The notes below the pieces were generated by a model. That model did no database searches, was not told the origin of the DNA, and worked only from the letters and a program-made list of their open reading frames with translations. A stretch of 39,318 bases of DNA from Bacteroidales bacterium (lineage in GTDB: Bacteria; Bacteroidota; Bacteroidia; Bacteroidales; UBA932), in assembly GCA_017617655.1 (NCBI GenBank), contig JAFZVU010000036.1, positions 1 through 39,318 of the forward strand, written 5' to 3'. Positions 8,956 to 16,263 of the stretch are shown here, one piece after another (within the stretch, counting starts at the first letter, position 1; each line of letters begins with the position of its first letter). The position numbers were made by a program, and so were the translations under genes.

Positions 8956-9981
8956 TTAGAATCTTTCGCTTATTGTATGGTTGCCCTCCCAGTCCTTCAC
9001 TGAAACAGAGAAGCGGAACGGCTGGCGACCTGTTATTTCGTTATCCGGGGCGTCGCTGCCAAGATCCGTGATAACCAGTTCATTTATTACATATCTGCAG
9101 TTCCTGGACAGCCTGCCCTGCGGCCCTGCGATATCTATCGGATAGTATGTCTTTGTCGTCCCCAGCGTACAGGCGACCACCAGCCGGGTGTACCGCGCAC
9201 TCCATGTTTTTGAATGGGTGTCGGAGCCGACATTGTTCTGGTAGCAGTAGAAATAGTGCGGGACGCTGTGGGGCCTTGCCGCGGTTACTGTCTGCCTTAC
9301 CACATCGCACAGCAGCACATCTGCAGAACTTGCGGCATAGCGTTGTCTGTTTATCCATGCGGAGGCCGCGGGGATGAATGCAGTCCCGTCGGCGAGGGTC
9401 GACTCTCCGGCCACATTGACAAGATATATGCTGTCGATGGTGAACGTCTGCGCCGCAAGGTCGGGGTAGCGAGAGAAGTCTGTGCTAATCTTGTCTATCT
9501 CGACCTTCGACACGAGACGTTCGGCGGCGAGGGAGCAGGTCTTGTCTTCCGGCACACTGAAGGTCTTGACTGCGAACATCGAAAACGCGCCTGTCTCTGA
9601 GGCCAGCGAGCGCACAAATGCGTTTATCCCGCTTTCGCTCGTGAAATCCTGCCCTCCGAGGCCGCAGTTAGCCACGTAGTATGCCTTATAGGTACCTGTC
9701 TCGAAGTTTCTGAAGACAGTATTCCCGCTTACTGACACTGCGTCCACCACCGCCCCGGCCAAATTGACGAAATATAGGCACGCATCGCCTACCGCCGTTT
9801 CATCCGCAGCGGCGGTGGCGCGGGTCGGCCCTGTCGGGTCATCCCCGCCGGCGCCCGCATTTCCACCGTCGATTACGAATGTCACGCCGAAAGAGTCAGA
9901 CTGCCTGTCGACAGACCGCAAGCTGCATCCCGGGCAGAAAAGCAGCACTCCGCACAATATGGCAAACAAACATCTGCTCAT
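8956..9981 (-). CDS. FimA/Mfa1-type fimbrial subunit (third of three)
   Basis: A 341-residue lipoprotein precursor (LLFCPGC lipobox, Cys19). The FimA-like N-terminal region has VGDACLYFVNLAG and an arginine at TGPTRATAA that could serve as the trypsin-like processing site used in this fimbrial class. The conserved middle is RLVSKVEIDKI and the C-terminal end SVSVKDWEGNHTI has the VxDW strand typical of donor-strand exchange. It is separated by 4 bp from the preceding subunit gene, implying translational coupling. Whether it is a stalk or minor subunit cannot be decided here. Confidence 0.75.
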   Translation of the reverse strand: MSRCLFAILCGVLLFCPGCSLRSVDRQSDSFGVTFVIDGGNAGAGGDDPTGPTRATAAADETAVGDACLYFVNLAGAVVDAVSVSGNTVFRNFETGTYKAYYVANCGLGGQDFTSESGINAFVRSLASETGAFSMFAVKTFSVPEDKTCSLAAERLVSKVEIDKISTDFSRYPDLAAQTFTIDSIYLVNVAGESTLADGTAFIPAASAWINRQRYAASSADVLLCDVVRQTVTAARPHSVPHYFYCYQNNVGSDTHSKTWSARYTRLVVACTLGTTKTYYPIDIAGPQGRLSRNCRYVINELVITDLGSDAPDNEITGRQPFRFSVSVKDWEGNHTISERF

Positions 9982-9985
9982 TGCA

Positions 9986-11041
9986 TCAAATTGTTATCGC
10001 TCCGCTGCTTCCAAGGGTAACTACCGTCCAGTCTTTGATGTCGACAGACACCTGTGCAGTAACTCCGGTAATAGGATTCTCCTCGTCAGTACCTCCCTCG
10101 TTGCCGTCATCCTCGTTGCCGAGATTGACGAGTTTGAGGTTGTTGATGACATACATCTTGTTTGACTCCAGATCTACTCCCAGATCCACCGGATAGTCAT
10201 ACAGCTTGCCGCCGTACTGGATCTGCACGACCAGCATGGTGCGTTTCGGAGCCCAGTTGGTGCTGTATCCGGCCGGTGCGTTGTTGTTCGGGTAGGCATA
10301 GAAGAAATGGTTGGTGGTGTATTTCGCCCCCGCAATCACGCTGGCATTCAGGTTTATGTCCTGGGTGAAAGTGCCGATGTGCTGTCCGCTGGCGGAACGG
10401 TAGCCACCTTTGTTGTACCACGTCCCGTTTGCGGGCGCAATATTGTCGAGGCCATAATTTATCTGTCCCGCCACATTGGTGATATACACGCGCTTGATGG
10501 TTATGGTCCCCTGTGCCCGGAGTGCGTTTTCGATGTTCTTGACTACTATCTTGGCTGCAAGACGGTTTACAGGAATCGAGATGCTGCTGTTCTCCCCTAC
10601 GGTCTGGTTGGTCTTGAAGCCTATCATCTCGAAGTTTTCCGAATTGTTCACCAGAGTCGATACCGTGGCCAGCAGTGCACTCTTTGAAACCACGGTATTG
10701 AGGGAAGTCGGCGCGTTTATGAGGCAGTAGATGTCACGTGTGCCCGCGGTGCATTCCACCTGGGCGCTTGTAGTGACGTTCTTGGCTATGTAGCCGTCTC
10801 TTACGTCGCCGGCGAAGACAAATACCTGCAGGGTGCTGATTTTCGTCTCACCTTCCGTGTCGTTGTTGGTATCTGAAGTGTTCACGTTGCCTGTCACCTT
10901 GGTGGCCTGGCCGCCCGGCACTACATTGATGTCAAGTATGACCTTCTCGGCGCCCGCCTGCGAAGGGATGTCCATTTTCTGCTCGCACGAAGTGAAGAGC
11001 GCAAGAGCTGCGACTGCAGCTAGTACAATTATCTTTTTCAT
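9986..11041 (-). CDS. FimA/Mfa1-type fimbrial subunit (second of three)
   Basis: A 351-residue lipoprotein precursor (ALFTSC, Cys19). The stretch ISTLQVFVFAGD, then IYCLINAPTSLNTV, then NRLAAKIVVKNIENAL is the characteristic FimA-family pattern. The C-terminal region has YVINNLKLVNLG and the terminal strand VSVDIKDWTVVTLG. After secretion the N-terminal strand would be clipped and replaced by the donor strand of the next subunit. It is flanked on both sides by related subunits with low mutual identity, so these are old paralogues and not recent duplications. Confidence 0.8.
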   Translation of the reverse strand: MKKIIVLAAVAALALFTSCEQKMDIPSQAGAEKVILDINVVPGGQATKVTGNVNTSDTNNDTEGETKISTLQVFVFAGDVRDGYIAKNVTTSAQVECTAGTRDIYCLINAPTSLNTVVSKSALLATVSTLVNNSENFEMIGFKTNQTVGENSSISIPVNRLAAKIVVKNIENALRAQGTITIKRVYITNVAGQINYGLDNIAPANGTWYNKGGYRSASGQHIGTFTQDINLNASVIAGAKYTTNHFFYAYPNNNAPAGYSTNWAPKRTMLVVQIQYGGKLYDYPVDLGVDLESNKMYVINNLKLVNLGNEDDGNEGGTDEENPITGVTAQVSVDIKDWTVVTLGSSGAITI

Positions 11042-11062
11042 TGATGTATCTGTTTTTGTGTT

Positions 11063-12067
11063 TTAAATCGTGACTGTGCCTAGGCTGAGGCCGAGCTCCC
11101 ATTCCTGTACGGTGATGCTTACTGTCGCCACTCCCGTGTCGATGGGGTCATAGGGCTTGTCTGAAGGCAAACGTGTTATTACGACTTCGTCTATAGTGTA
11201 TGTCTTGTTGCGCTCTATCACCGGCATTTCGACAGGATAGTAGCCGGTCTGCCCGTCGAATTCGACTTCGATGCAGAGGATGGACCGGCGAGCGTTCCAT
11301 GTTCCGCGGTCTGCCTCGGCTATATCCTTCACGCTTGTGTCGACGTTGTTGGGATATGGATAATAGGCATGTTCGACTGCGTATGAAGCATTGTTCGCCA
11401 GGGTCTGGTCAAGGGCGTCATACAGAAAGGCGTCTGCCGCATCGTCCTCGTGTTTCAGCTTGTTGTACCACTGCGAGGGCGCTCCGCTGAGGTCGTAGTT
11501 GACTCCTCCGGCCACATTCAGCATATAGATGCCGGTCAGTTTCAGCGTCTTGCCTTCGTAAGTCGGAGTGTCGGGGAAGGCAGCGGTAATCTTTGCCACT
11601 GACACCCGGGCTACGATACGCCTGACTGTTATCGCCAGGACTGCTCCGTCAGTGAGATCTTCGGTGATAGAGCCTGTCATGATGAAATTGTCGAGCGCGT
11701 TGTCTTCAAGAGTGGTCAGCGTGCCCTTGAGGGCGTCCAGGGTGGTAATGCTTGCCAGAGAAGGAGCATTTACTATTGCCCATACTGTCTTCTCTCCAGA
11801 TGTGGACATCAGGGTCACACTTGTCTCGTTGTCCACGCTGCGATAGCCTTCTATCTCGCCGTTGGCGTCAAACGCCAGGATCTGAAGGTTGCTCACTTTC
11901 GATTCGTTTGCATAAGTGTTGCCCGTGGACTTAGTCATCGTCGTCCCGTTGATCTGGACCGTCACCTCGACGGGCTTTCCTTCTTTGCAGGTTTTGCACT
12001 GGTTTTCCTTGACACAGGCACATGTCATCAGGGCCAGAGCCGTGATAATCAATAATTGTTTTTTCAT
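11063..12067 (-). CDS. FimA/Mfa1-type fimbrial subunit (first of three)
   Basis: A 334-residue lipoprotein precursor (LMTCAC lipobox, Cys18) with an unusually Cys-rich mature start (CVKENQCKTCKEG). FimA-family signatures are KVSNLQILAFDANG, VWAIVNAPSLASIT, VRRIVARVSVAKI and the C-terminal YTIDEVVITRLPSDKP followed by VSITVQEWELGLS. Being first of the three subunit genes it is the best candidate for the major stalk subunit, but that is an inference from order only. Confidence 0.8.
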   Translation of the reverse strand: MKKQLLIITALALMTCACVKENQCKTCKEGKPVEVTVQINGTTMTKSTGNTYANESKVSNLQILAFDANGEIEGYRSVDNETSVTLMSTSGEKTVWAIVNAPSLASITTLDALKGTLTTLEDNALDNFIMTGSITEDLTDGAVLAITVRRIVARVSVAKITAAFPDTPTYEGKTLKLTGIYMLNVAGGVNYDLSGAPSQWYNKLKHEDDAADAFLYDALDQTLANNASYAVEHAYYPYPNNVDTSVKDIAEADRGTWNARRSILCIEVEFDGQTGYYPVEMPVIERNKTYTIDEVVITRLPSDKPYDPIDTGVATVSITVQEWELGLSLGTVTI

Positions 12068-12088
12068 TTCAAACTGTTTAAGAGTTAA

Positions 12089-14149
12089 TTAATAAATGTC
12101 TTCTTCTCTTTTGTTCAGACCATATAGTGCGATAAGTGCTGATATTTCAGGGTCGAGATTCCCCCTGTGTACGTAAGCCGGATCCTGGCCGCAGGACGCC
12201 AGATAGTGCTGGACGGCTTTTGTCTCATCTCCGAGCCTCGAATAGACCAGAGCGAGCATGTAATTGACCTGAGCCGTTGGTTCGCAGCCCTGCAATATGT
12301 CCAGCGCGCTCTGGTTCCGGTCGAGGGCCACATAAGCCACTGCGGTGTTGTAATCCTGATAAGGTGCCAGCAGGGCCACTGCCGCATCATAGTCGCGGTC
12401 GCGGATTGCTTCTACGCCTCTCATGTATGCGGTGTCCAGGACGGTTGTGTGCACCGTGTCTTTGGCCATCTGCTTCCGGTGCAGATAGAAGTCGAACGAC
12501 ACCGTGCGGAGCTGAGGGTACAGCTCATCCTTGAGATACTTGTAATACTTCTGCGTCTTGAGCTTCGACTCTCGCTCGTCCGGATCGCTTATATCCATCT
12601 GGTCATAGTAAAACTGCTTTTCCTCATCCGACAGGCTGGCGTCCCGGCGTATCAGTTCGTCCAGCCCTTTCCAGTTCTCGCCATAGATATTGCTCTGGAA
12701 AGTGATTTCCTTCACCTGCTCCCTCTCGATGCGGCCGTTCTCGTCTATCCTGAACCCCCGGGCCGCCTCCAGCGAATCCCGGTAATGCTTCATCCACGAG
12801 CGGAAATAGGCAGACACCGATTCGGACCTCTTGAGGGACAACCTCTCGTTCTGCTTGTACCTCCCCTCCGGCGAAGCAGTCGCAGTGATCCGGATAGAAT
12901 CCAGCTCGAAAGTCTCGTCTTCCATAAGGGAGACCAGCTGCTTCTTGATATTGCCTATCTCCTCCGCGTTGCCGGCCAGGTCGTTTCTCACTTCTGCCTT
13001 TGCCACCGGGAAGACTATGTCATACGAAGCGCTGGCGGAGACTTTCCGCTCCAGTATCTGTGTGAGGTATCTTTCCGCCATGTCGGCAAACATTGAAACC
13101 GATGAGATATAGAACGACAGCGGCTCGCCGGCCGGGATGGAGTACAGCTTCTTCTCCTGCTCGTAAATCGCTCCGGAGAGCACTATGTCCACCTTCCTCA
13201 GCTGGGGCCTGGTATCGATTACCTGCGAATAGCAGTACATGAAATCGCCGTTCATATCGACCAGTACCGTGTCCAGACGTATGCCGTCGGTCACAATGGG
13301 AGCCTTCACATATCTGTCATACATCCGCTCTTTCAGAAGTATGCGGTAGTGGTTCCTGCGGCGGGCCAGCTTGTTGGTATAGTGCTCCGCCGCCTTCGCC
13401 TCGCTTACTCCGTAGTAAGAGTAGAATAGCTCGTCAGACACCTCCGAGGAGTCTCTCTTGAAGGCATAAAGCTGAGGGATGTTGCGTTCTATGAACAACT
13501 CCAGCTGTCGGAGGTTTATGAAAGCCGTTGTGTCAGAAACTATCCTCGACAGGAAGCGTTCATACTGCTGATAACCCCTCAGCTGCGCCTTCCGGTAGCC
13601 CCTCCCTGTAATGATCACGGGGTCGAGCCTCACGCTGTCTTCCAGGATGTACATGTCGGGGTCGAAGCGGAGCTGCCACTTGCTGTCCATCATGCTGTGC
13701 GGCACTACAATGTCGAACTGGATGGCAACCTTGCCGTGGCGTTCTGCCACATTGCGGAAACGGGCCGAAACTATCGCTGCGTCTAGCTCTTCATTGGCCA
13801 GCATCTCTCCCGTCTCGTCATCCCTTACAGCCTTCATCAGGAAGGTCTCGCGGCCATACAGGTCCAGGATCTGGAGGGTATCCTTCATCTTCGAACGGTA
13901 TTCGATATCCGGCACCACATTCTCGTGGGTGAGGGATATGCCGGCGTTGGTGTTATGTTCCTTTATGGCATCCAGCTTCCCCTGAGGATTGTTGATGCGG
14001 TAGATACTGTCGCGGTAATATTCATAGACACTAGTCCATCCCGCACGGCCTGCCGGCACATGCCCGGCAGTATCCGCACACTGGGCAAAAGCCCTCTGGC
14101 CAGCCGCAATCAGGACCGCGGCGGCAATGACTGTCAGCAGTTTATTCAT
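12089..14149 (-). CDS. DUF3868-like outer-membrane-associated protein of fimbrial locus
   Basis: A 686-residue secreted protein with a type I signal peptide ending AFA before QCADT. The N-terminal and central parts fit the DUF3868-type proteins of Bacteroidales fimbrial loci. A central OmpA-like segment (ITATASPEGRYKQNERLSLKRSESVSAYF, quoted here only as ITATASPEG and RSESVSAYF) suggests periplasmic peptidoglycan contact. The last 110 residues look like two or three TPR-type repeats (DYDAAVALLAPY, QSALDILQG, LGDETKAVQHYLAS). Its start overlaps the stop of the upstream gene by 8 bp. I infer an assembly or anchoring platform; no direct functional evidence is visible. Confidence 0.65.
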   Translation of the reverse strand: MNKLLTVIAAAVLIAAGQRAFAQCADTAGHVPAGRAGWTSVYEYYRDSIYRINNPQGKLDAIKEHNTNAGISLTHENVVPDIEYRSKMKDTLQILDLYGRETFLMKAVRDDETGEMLANEELDAAIVSARFRNVAERHGKVAIQFDIVVPHSMMDSKWQLRFDPDMYILEDSVRLDPVIITGRGYRKAQLRGYQQYERFLSRIVSDTTAFINLRQLELFIERNIPQLYAFKRDSSEVSDELFYSYYGVSEAKAAEHYTNKLARRRNHYRILLKERMYDRYVKAPIVTDGIRLDTVLVDMNGDFMYCYSQVIDTRPQLRKVDIVLSGAIYEQEKKLYSIPAGEPLSFYISSVSMFADMAERYLTQILERKVSASASYDIVFPVAKAEVRNDLAGNAEEIGNIKKQLVSLMEDETFELDSIRITATASPEGRYKQNERLSLKRSESVSAYFRSWMKHYRDSLEAARGFRIDENGRIEREQVKEITFQSNIYGENWKGLDELIRRDASLSDEEKQFYYDQMDISDPDERESKLKTQKYYKYLKDELYPQLRTVSFDFYLHRKQMAKDTVHTTVLDTAYMRGVEAIRDRDYDAAVALLAPYQDYNTAVAYVALDRNQSALDILQGCEPTAQVNYMLALVYSRLGDETKAVQHYLASCGQDPAYVHRGNLDPEISALIALYGLNKREEDIY

Positions 14150-14642
14150 GACTCACCTCCCGATAAAGCAGAAATCTTACTCCAAGTGAATACCGGGCAC
14201 TGGCCTTGACGCCGTGCTCGATGAACATAAGAGGCGTCCGCACGTCTGCATACAGGGCAATCCTCCTGCTTATGAAGGCCTCCGCCTGCATCACCGGGAA
14301 TGCCCCCGCAATGAAAGCTTTCCCGCTGCCGCCGGCAATGTCTGCGACTCCTGTCAGCCCCGCTCCCAGATACATATTCAAAGAATGGCTTCTGTCGCCG
14401 AAGGCCCGCAGCAGTAAAGACAGGTCGCAGTGCACCGACGACGGGTTATATCCGATGTCCGCCTGAGCCAGGCCCATCTTCATCTGCTTGCCGGCCATCA
14501 CGGCGATGCCCGCCCGGCCACCGGCAGCCGCGGGTGAAGCTATTTCACCCTTCACGCCGACCACAGTCTGCGCCTTGGCGGCCGCAGCCGTCAGGAACAC
14601 CGACAGCAGAGTGCAGATAATCGTTATGGACAGCCTTTTCAT
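14142..14642 (-). CDS. Small predicted outer-membrane beta-barrel protein
   Basis: 166 residues when started at MKRLSITIICTL (14642). A longer frame from 14690 puts 16 unlikely residues before a clear signal peptide ending AKAQT. The mature part is Gly/Ala-rich with alternating strands (LNMYLGAGLTGVADIAG, AFISRRIALYADVRTPL, ASARYSLGVRFLL) and resembles small 8-strand barrels such as the TraO-like proteins of conjugative elements. It sits between the DUF3575-like and DUF3868-like genes and overlaps the latter by 8 bp, so it probably belongs to the same envelope assembly. Confidence 0.6.
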   Translation of the reverse strand: MKRLSITIICTLLSVFLTAAAAKAQTVVGVKGEIASPAAAGGRAGIAVMAGKQMKMGLAQADIGYNPSSVHCDLSLLLRAFGDRSHSLNMYLGAGLTGVADIAGGSGKAFIAGAFPVMQAEAFISRRIALYADVRTPLMFIEHGVKASARYSLGVRFLLYREVSHE

Positions 14643-14658
14643 AGCCGGTTGTGATGTT

Positions 14659-15228
14659 TTAAAGGATGTATACAAGTGAAACCATGACATTGTTCGGCCA
14701 TAAGAAGAACTTGCTTCCCTGCTCGACTATCTTTCCACAGTAAGCACAAGAGTAGGCAGTATACACTGCGGCCCCGGCCCAGGCACTTGCTCCGAATTCT
14801 ATGTTGAAAGACTTGTGCAGCATCAGAGTGTAACCTACAGACAGGCCCAGCCCGTACGCATCGCCTTCTTCGGCATGCTGTATCCGCCAGCCTCCGCGGT
14901 TATATTCCTGATACTGAAGATTAAGTCCTGCCCACCATCCGGAGTAGATGTGCCACGGCCAGTACCGCACGCCCGCATACATACACTTCTTCCTGTTCTC
15001 GAACTGCTTGTCTTCATCACCGTAATGAAAAGTCCACGGATTGTACCTCACGCCGGCGTTGAATGAATAGTGCTGAGCTATCGCCACGCTGCTTTCCACA
15101 TTGAGCGTACCCATATTGAGGTAGTCCACTATGTTAGTGGCTATGGACCAGCGCTGGGCGAAGGCTTCGCAGTGACACAGCAGCATGCAGATTATGGCTG
15201 CAGACAGGCAAACAAGGCTTCTTTTCAT
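14659..15228 (-). CDS. DUF3575-family outer-membrane protein
   Basis: 189 residues with signal peptide MKRSLVCLSAAIICMLLCHCEAFA. The sequence RWSIATNIVDYLNMGTLN, then AGVRYNPWTF, then AGVRYWPWHIYSGWW and a final aromatic strand VMVSLVYIL is typical of DUF3575 proteins, small barrel proteins encoded next to FimA-type operons in Bacteroidales. It is the first fimbria-related gene of the operon, 28 bp downstream of ssb, with no separate promoter visible in the gap. Confidence 0.75.
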   Translation of the reverse strand: MKRSLVCLSAAIICMLLCHCEAFAQRWSIATNIVDYLNMGTLNVESSVAIAQHYSFNAGVRYNPWTFHYGDEDKQFENRKKCMYAGVRYWPWHIYSGWWAGLNLQYQEYNRGGWRIQHAEEGDAYGLGLSVGYTLMLHKSFNIEFGASAWAGAAVYTAYSCAYCGKIVEQGSKFFLWPNNVMVSLVYIL

Positions 15229-15256
15229 CGGATGATTCTTTGCGCGTTATTACTTG

Positions 15257-15661
15257 TCAGTTGATTGCATATCCTGGAGCCATTCCGGCGGGTATCATTA
15301 TGTCAGGCACGGGCGCCTGGACCACCTGATGTTCTTCGCGGCGCACCTTCATCCTGGTGGCCGACACCTCTGTATAATACTTGTCTTCGCCGTCTGAATT
15401 CTGGTAGCGGGCGTTCCTGATCTTGCCGACCACATGCACCATCACTCCTTTCTTCAGCAGCTTGAAATCATCGGTATTCCGCGACGCCCACACCGACACG
15501 TTGTGCCACGTCGTCTCTTCTTTCAAAACGCCGCTGCGGTCTTTGAACGTCTCGTTCGTAGCAATGGAGAACTTCGCCACCTGCGAGTCTCCGCAAATCA
15601 TAATCTTCGGGTTCTGGCCGATCCTGCCCAGAAGCTCCACTCTGTTGATTGAATTTTCCAT
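15257..15661 (-). CDS. ssb: Single-stranded DNA-binding protein, short form
   Basis: OB-fold SSB of 134 residues. MENSINRVELLGRIGQ, then VAKFSIATNETF, then ETTWHNVSVWAS and GVMVHVVGKIRNARYQ are standard SSB motifs. The start at 15661 was chosen because the family begins at MENSIN; the frame extends to 15730 but the extra 23 residues are not SSB-like. It lacks the acidic DDxxPF tail that recruits partner proteins and instead ends in PAGMAPGYAIN, so it is probably a second, specialised copy and not the replicative SSB. It heads the fimbrial operon with only 28 bp to the next gene. Confidence 0.85.
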   Translation of the reverse strand: MENSINRVELLGRIGQNPKIMICGDSQVAKFSIATNETFKDRSGVLKEETTWHNVSVWASRNTDDFKLLKKGVMVHVVGKIRNARYQNSDGEDKYYTEVSATRMKVRREEHQVVQAPVPDIMIPAGMAPGYAIN

Positions 15662-15747
15662 AATGCTTTTTGTTTTATGTCCGAGGGCAAAGGAAAGGAG
15701 CCGCGAGCTGGCTAACCATACTCTAAACATTTAAATACGTTTAATTG

Positions 15748-15779
15748 TTTTGCGCCAAATTCAGAATCGCGTACCTTTT
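15748..15779 (+). promoter_or_regulatory. Promoter of the small zinc-binding protein gene
   Basis: TTTTG (15748-15752), 19 bp, TACCTTTT (15772-15779). The leader from about 15786 is about 84 nt and ends in a strong Shine-Dalgarno-like AAAAGGAGG 5 bp before ATG, unusual for this phylum. It also contains a small AGCTTTGGGTCAAAGC hairpin. Confidence 0.6.
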
Positions 15780-15869
15780 TCTGTCATCAGAAAAATCGCT
15801 CCCGGGGGTATAGGAAACTCCGCCGCTTATAGATAGCTTTGGGTCAAAGCGATTAGAAAAGGAGGAACT

Positions 15870-16214
15870 ATGGGATGCTACTGCCAGGAATGCGGAGCCG
15901 AAATAAAAGGCCGCATCGACAAGAAATTCTGCTGCGACATGTGCCGCAACAATTACCACAACAAGCTCTACCGTCAGGAGAAGCGCCAGATTTCGCGTAT
16001 CAACAAGCGTCTTGCCGCCAACAGGAGGATTCTGAAGTATTTTTATACCTCAGGTATAAGGAAGGTCCCGAGGTATCTGCTGGAAGACAACAAGTTTGAC
16101 TTCGACTGCTACACTTCATCCAGCACCGGCCCTCTGGGCAGGACCACCTACCGTTGTTATGAGTACAAATATTCTTCAGATTTGCACAAAATCGTCAAGA
16201 TTGAAAAAGACTGA
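15870..16214 (+). CDS. Small zinc-ribbon-like protein of unknown function
   Basis: A 114-residue basic protein. The N-terminus has Cys5-x2-Cys8 and Cys21/Cys22-x2-Cys25 (CQECG ... CCDMC), a plausible single zinc site. A Lys/Arg-rich helix follows (NKLYRQEKRQISRINKRL), then YLLEDNKFDFDC and a Tyr-rich end. Similar small proteins are common in Bacteroidetes. DNA or RNA binding is plausible from charge but unproven. It is divergently oriented from ssb. The start is fixed by the AAAAGGAGG ribosome-binding site. Confidence 0.7.
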   Translation: MGCYCQECGAEIKGRIDKKFCCDMCRNNYHNKLYRQEKRQISRINKRLAANRRILKYFYTSGIRKVPRYLLEDNKFDFDCYTSSSTGPLGRTTYRCYEYKYSSDLHKIVKIEKD

Positions 16215-16231
16215 CGGCTCTGTTTTTTTAC

Positions 16232-16239
16232 TACTTTTG
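16232..16239 (+). promoter_or_regulatory. -7 element of the M3 peptidase gene
   Basis: TACTTTTG lies 24 bp upstream of the ATG at 16264. No -33 box is seen at the usual spacing. Confidence 0.4.
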
Positions 16240-16263
16240 GATGGTCGTTAAAACTTTTTTGCC

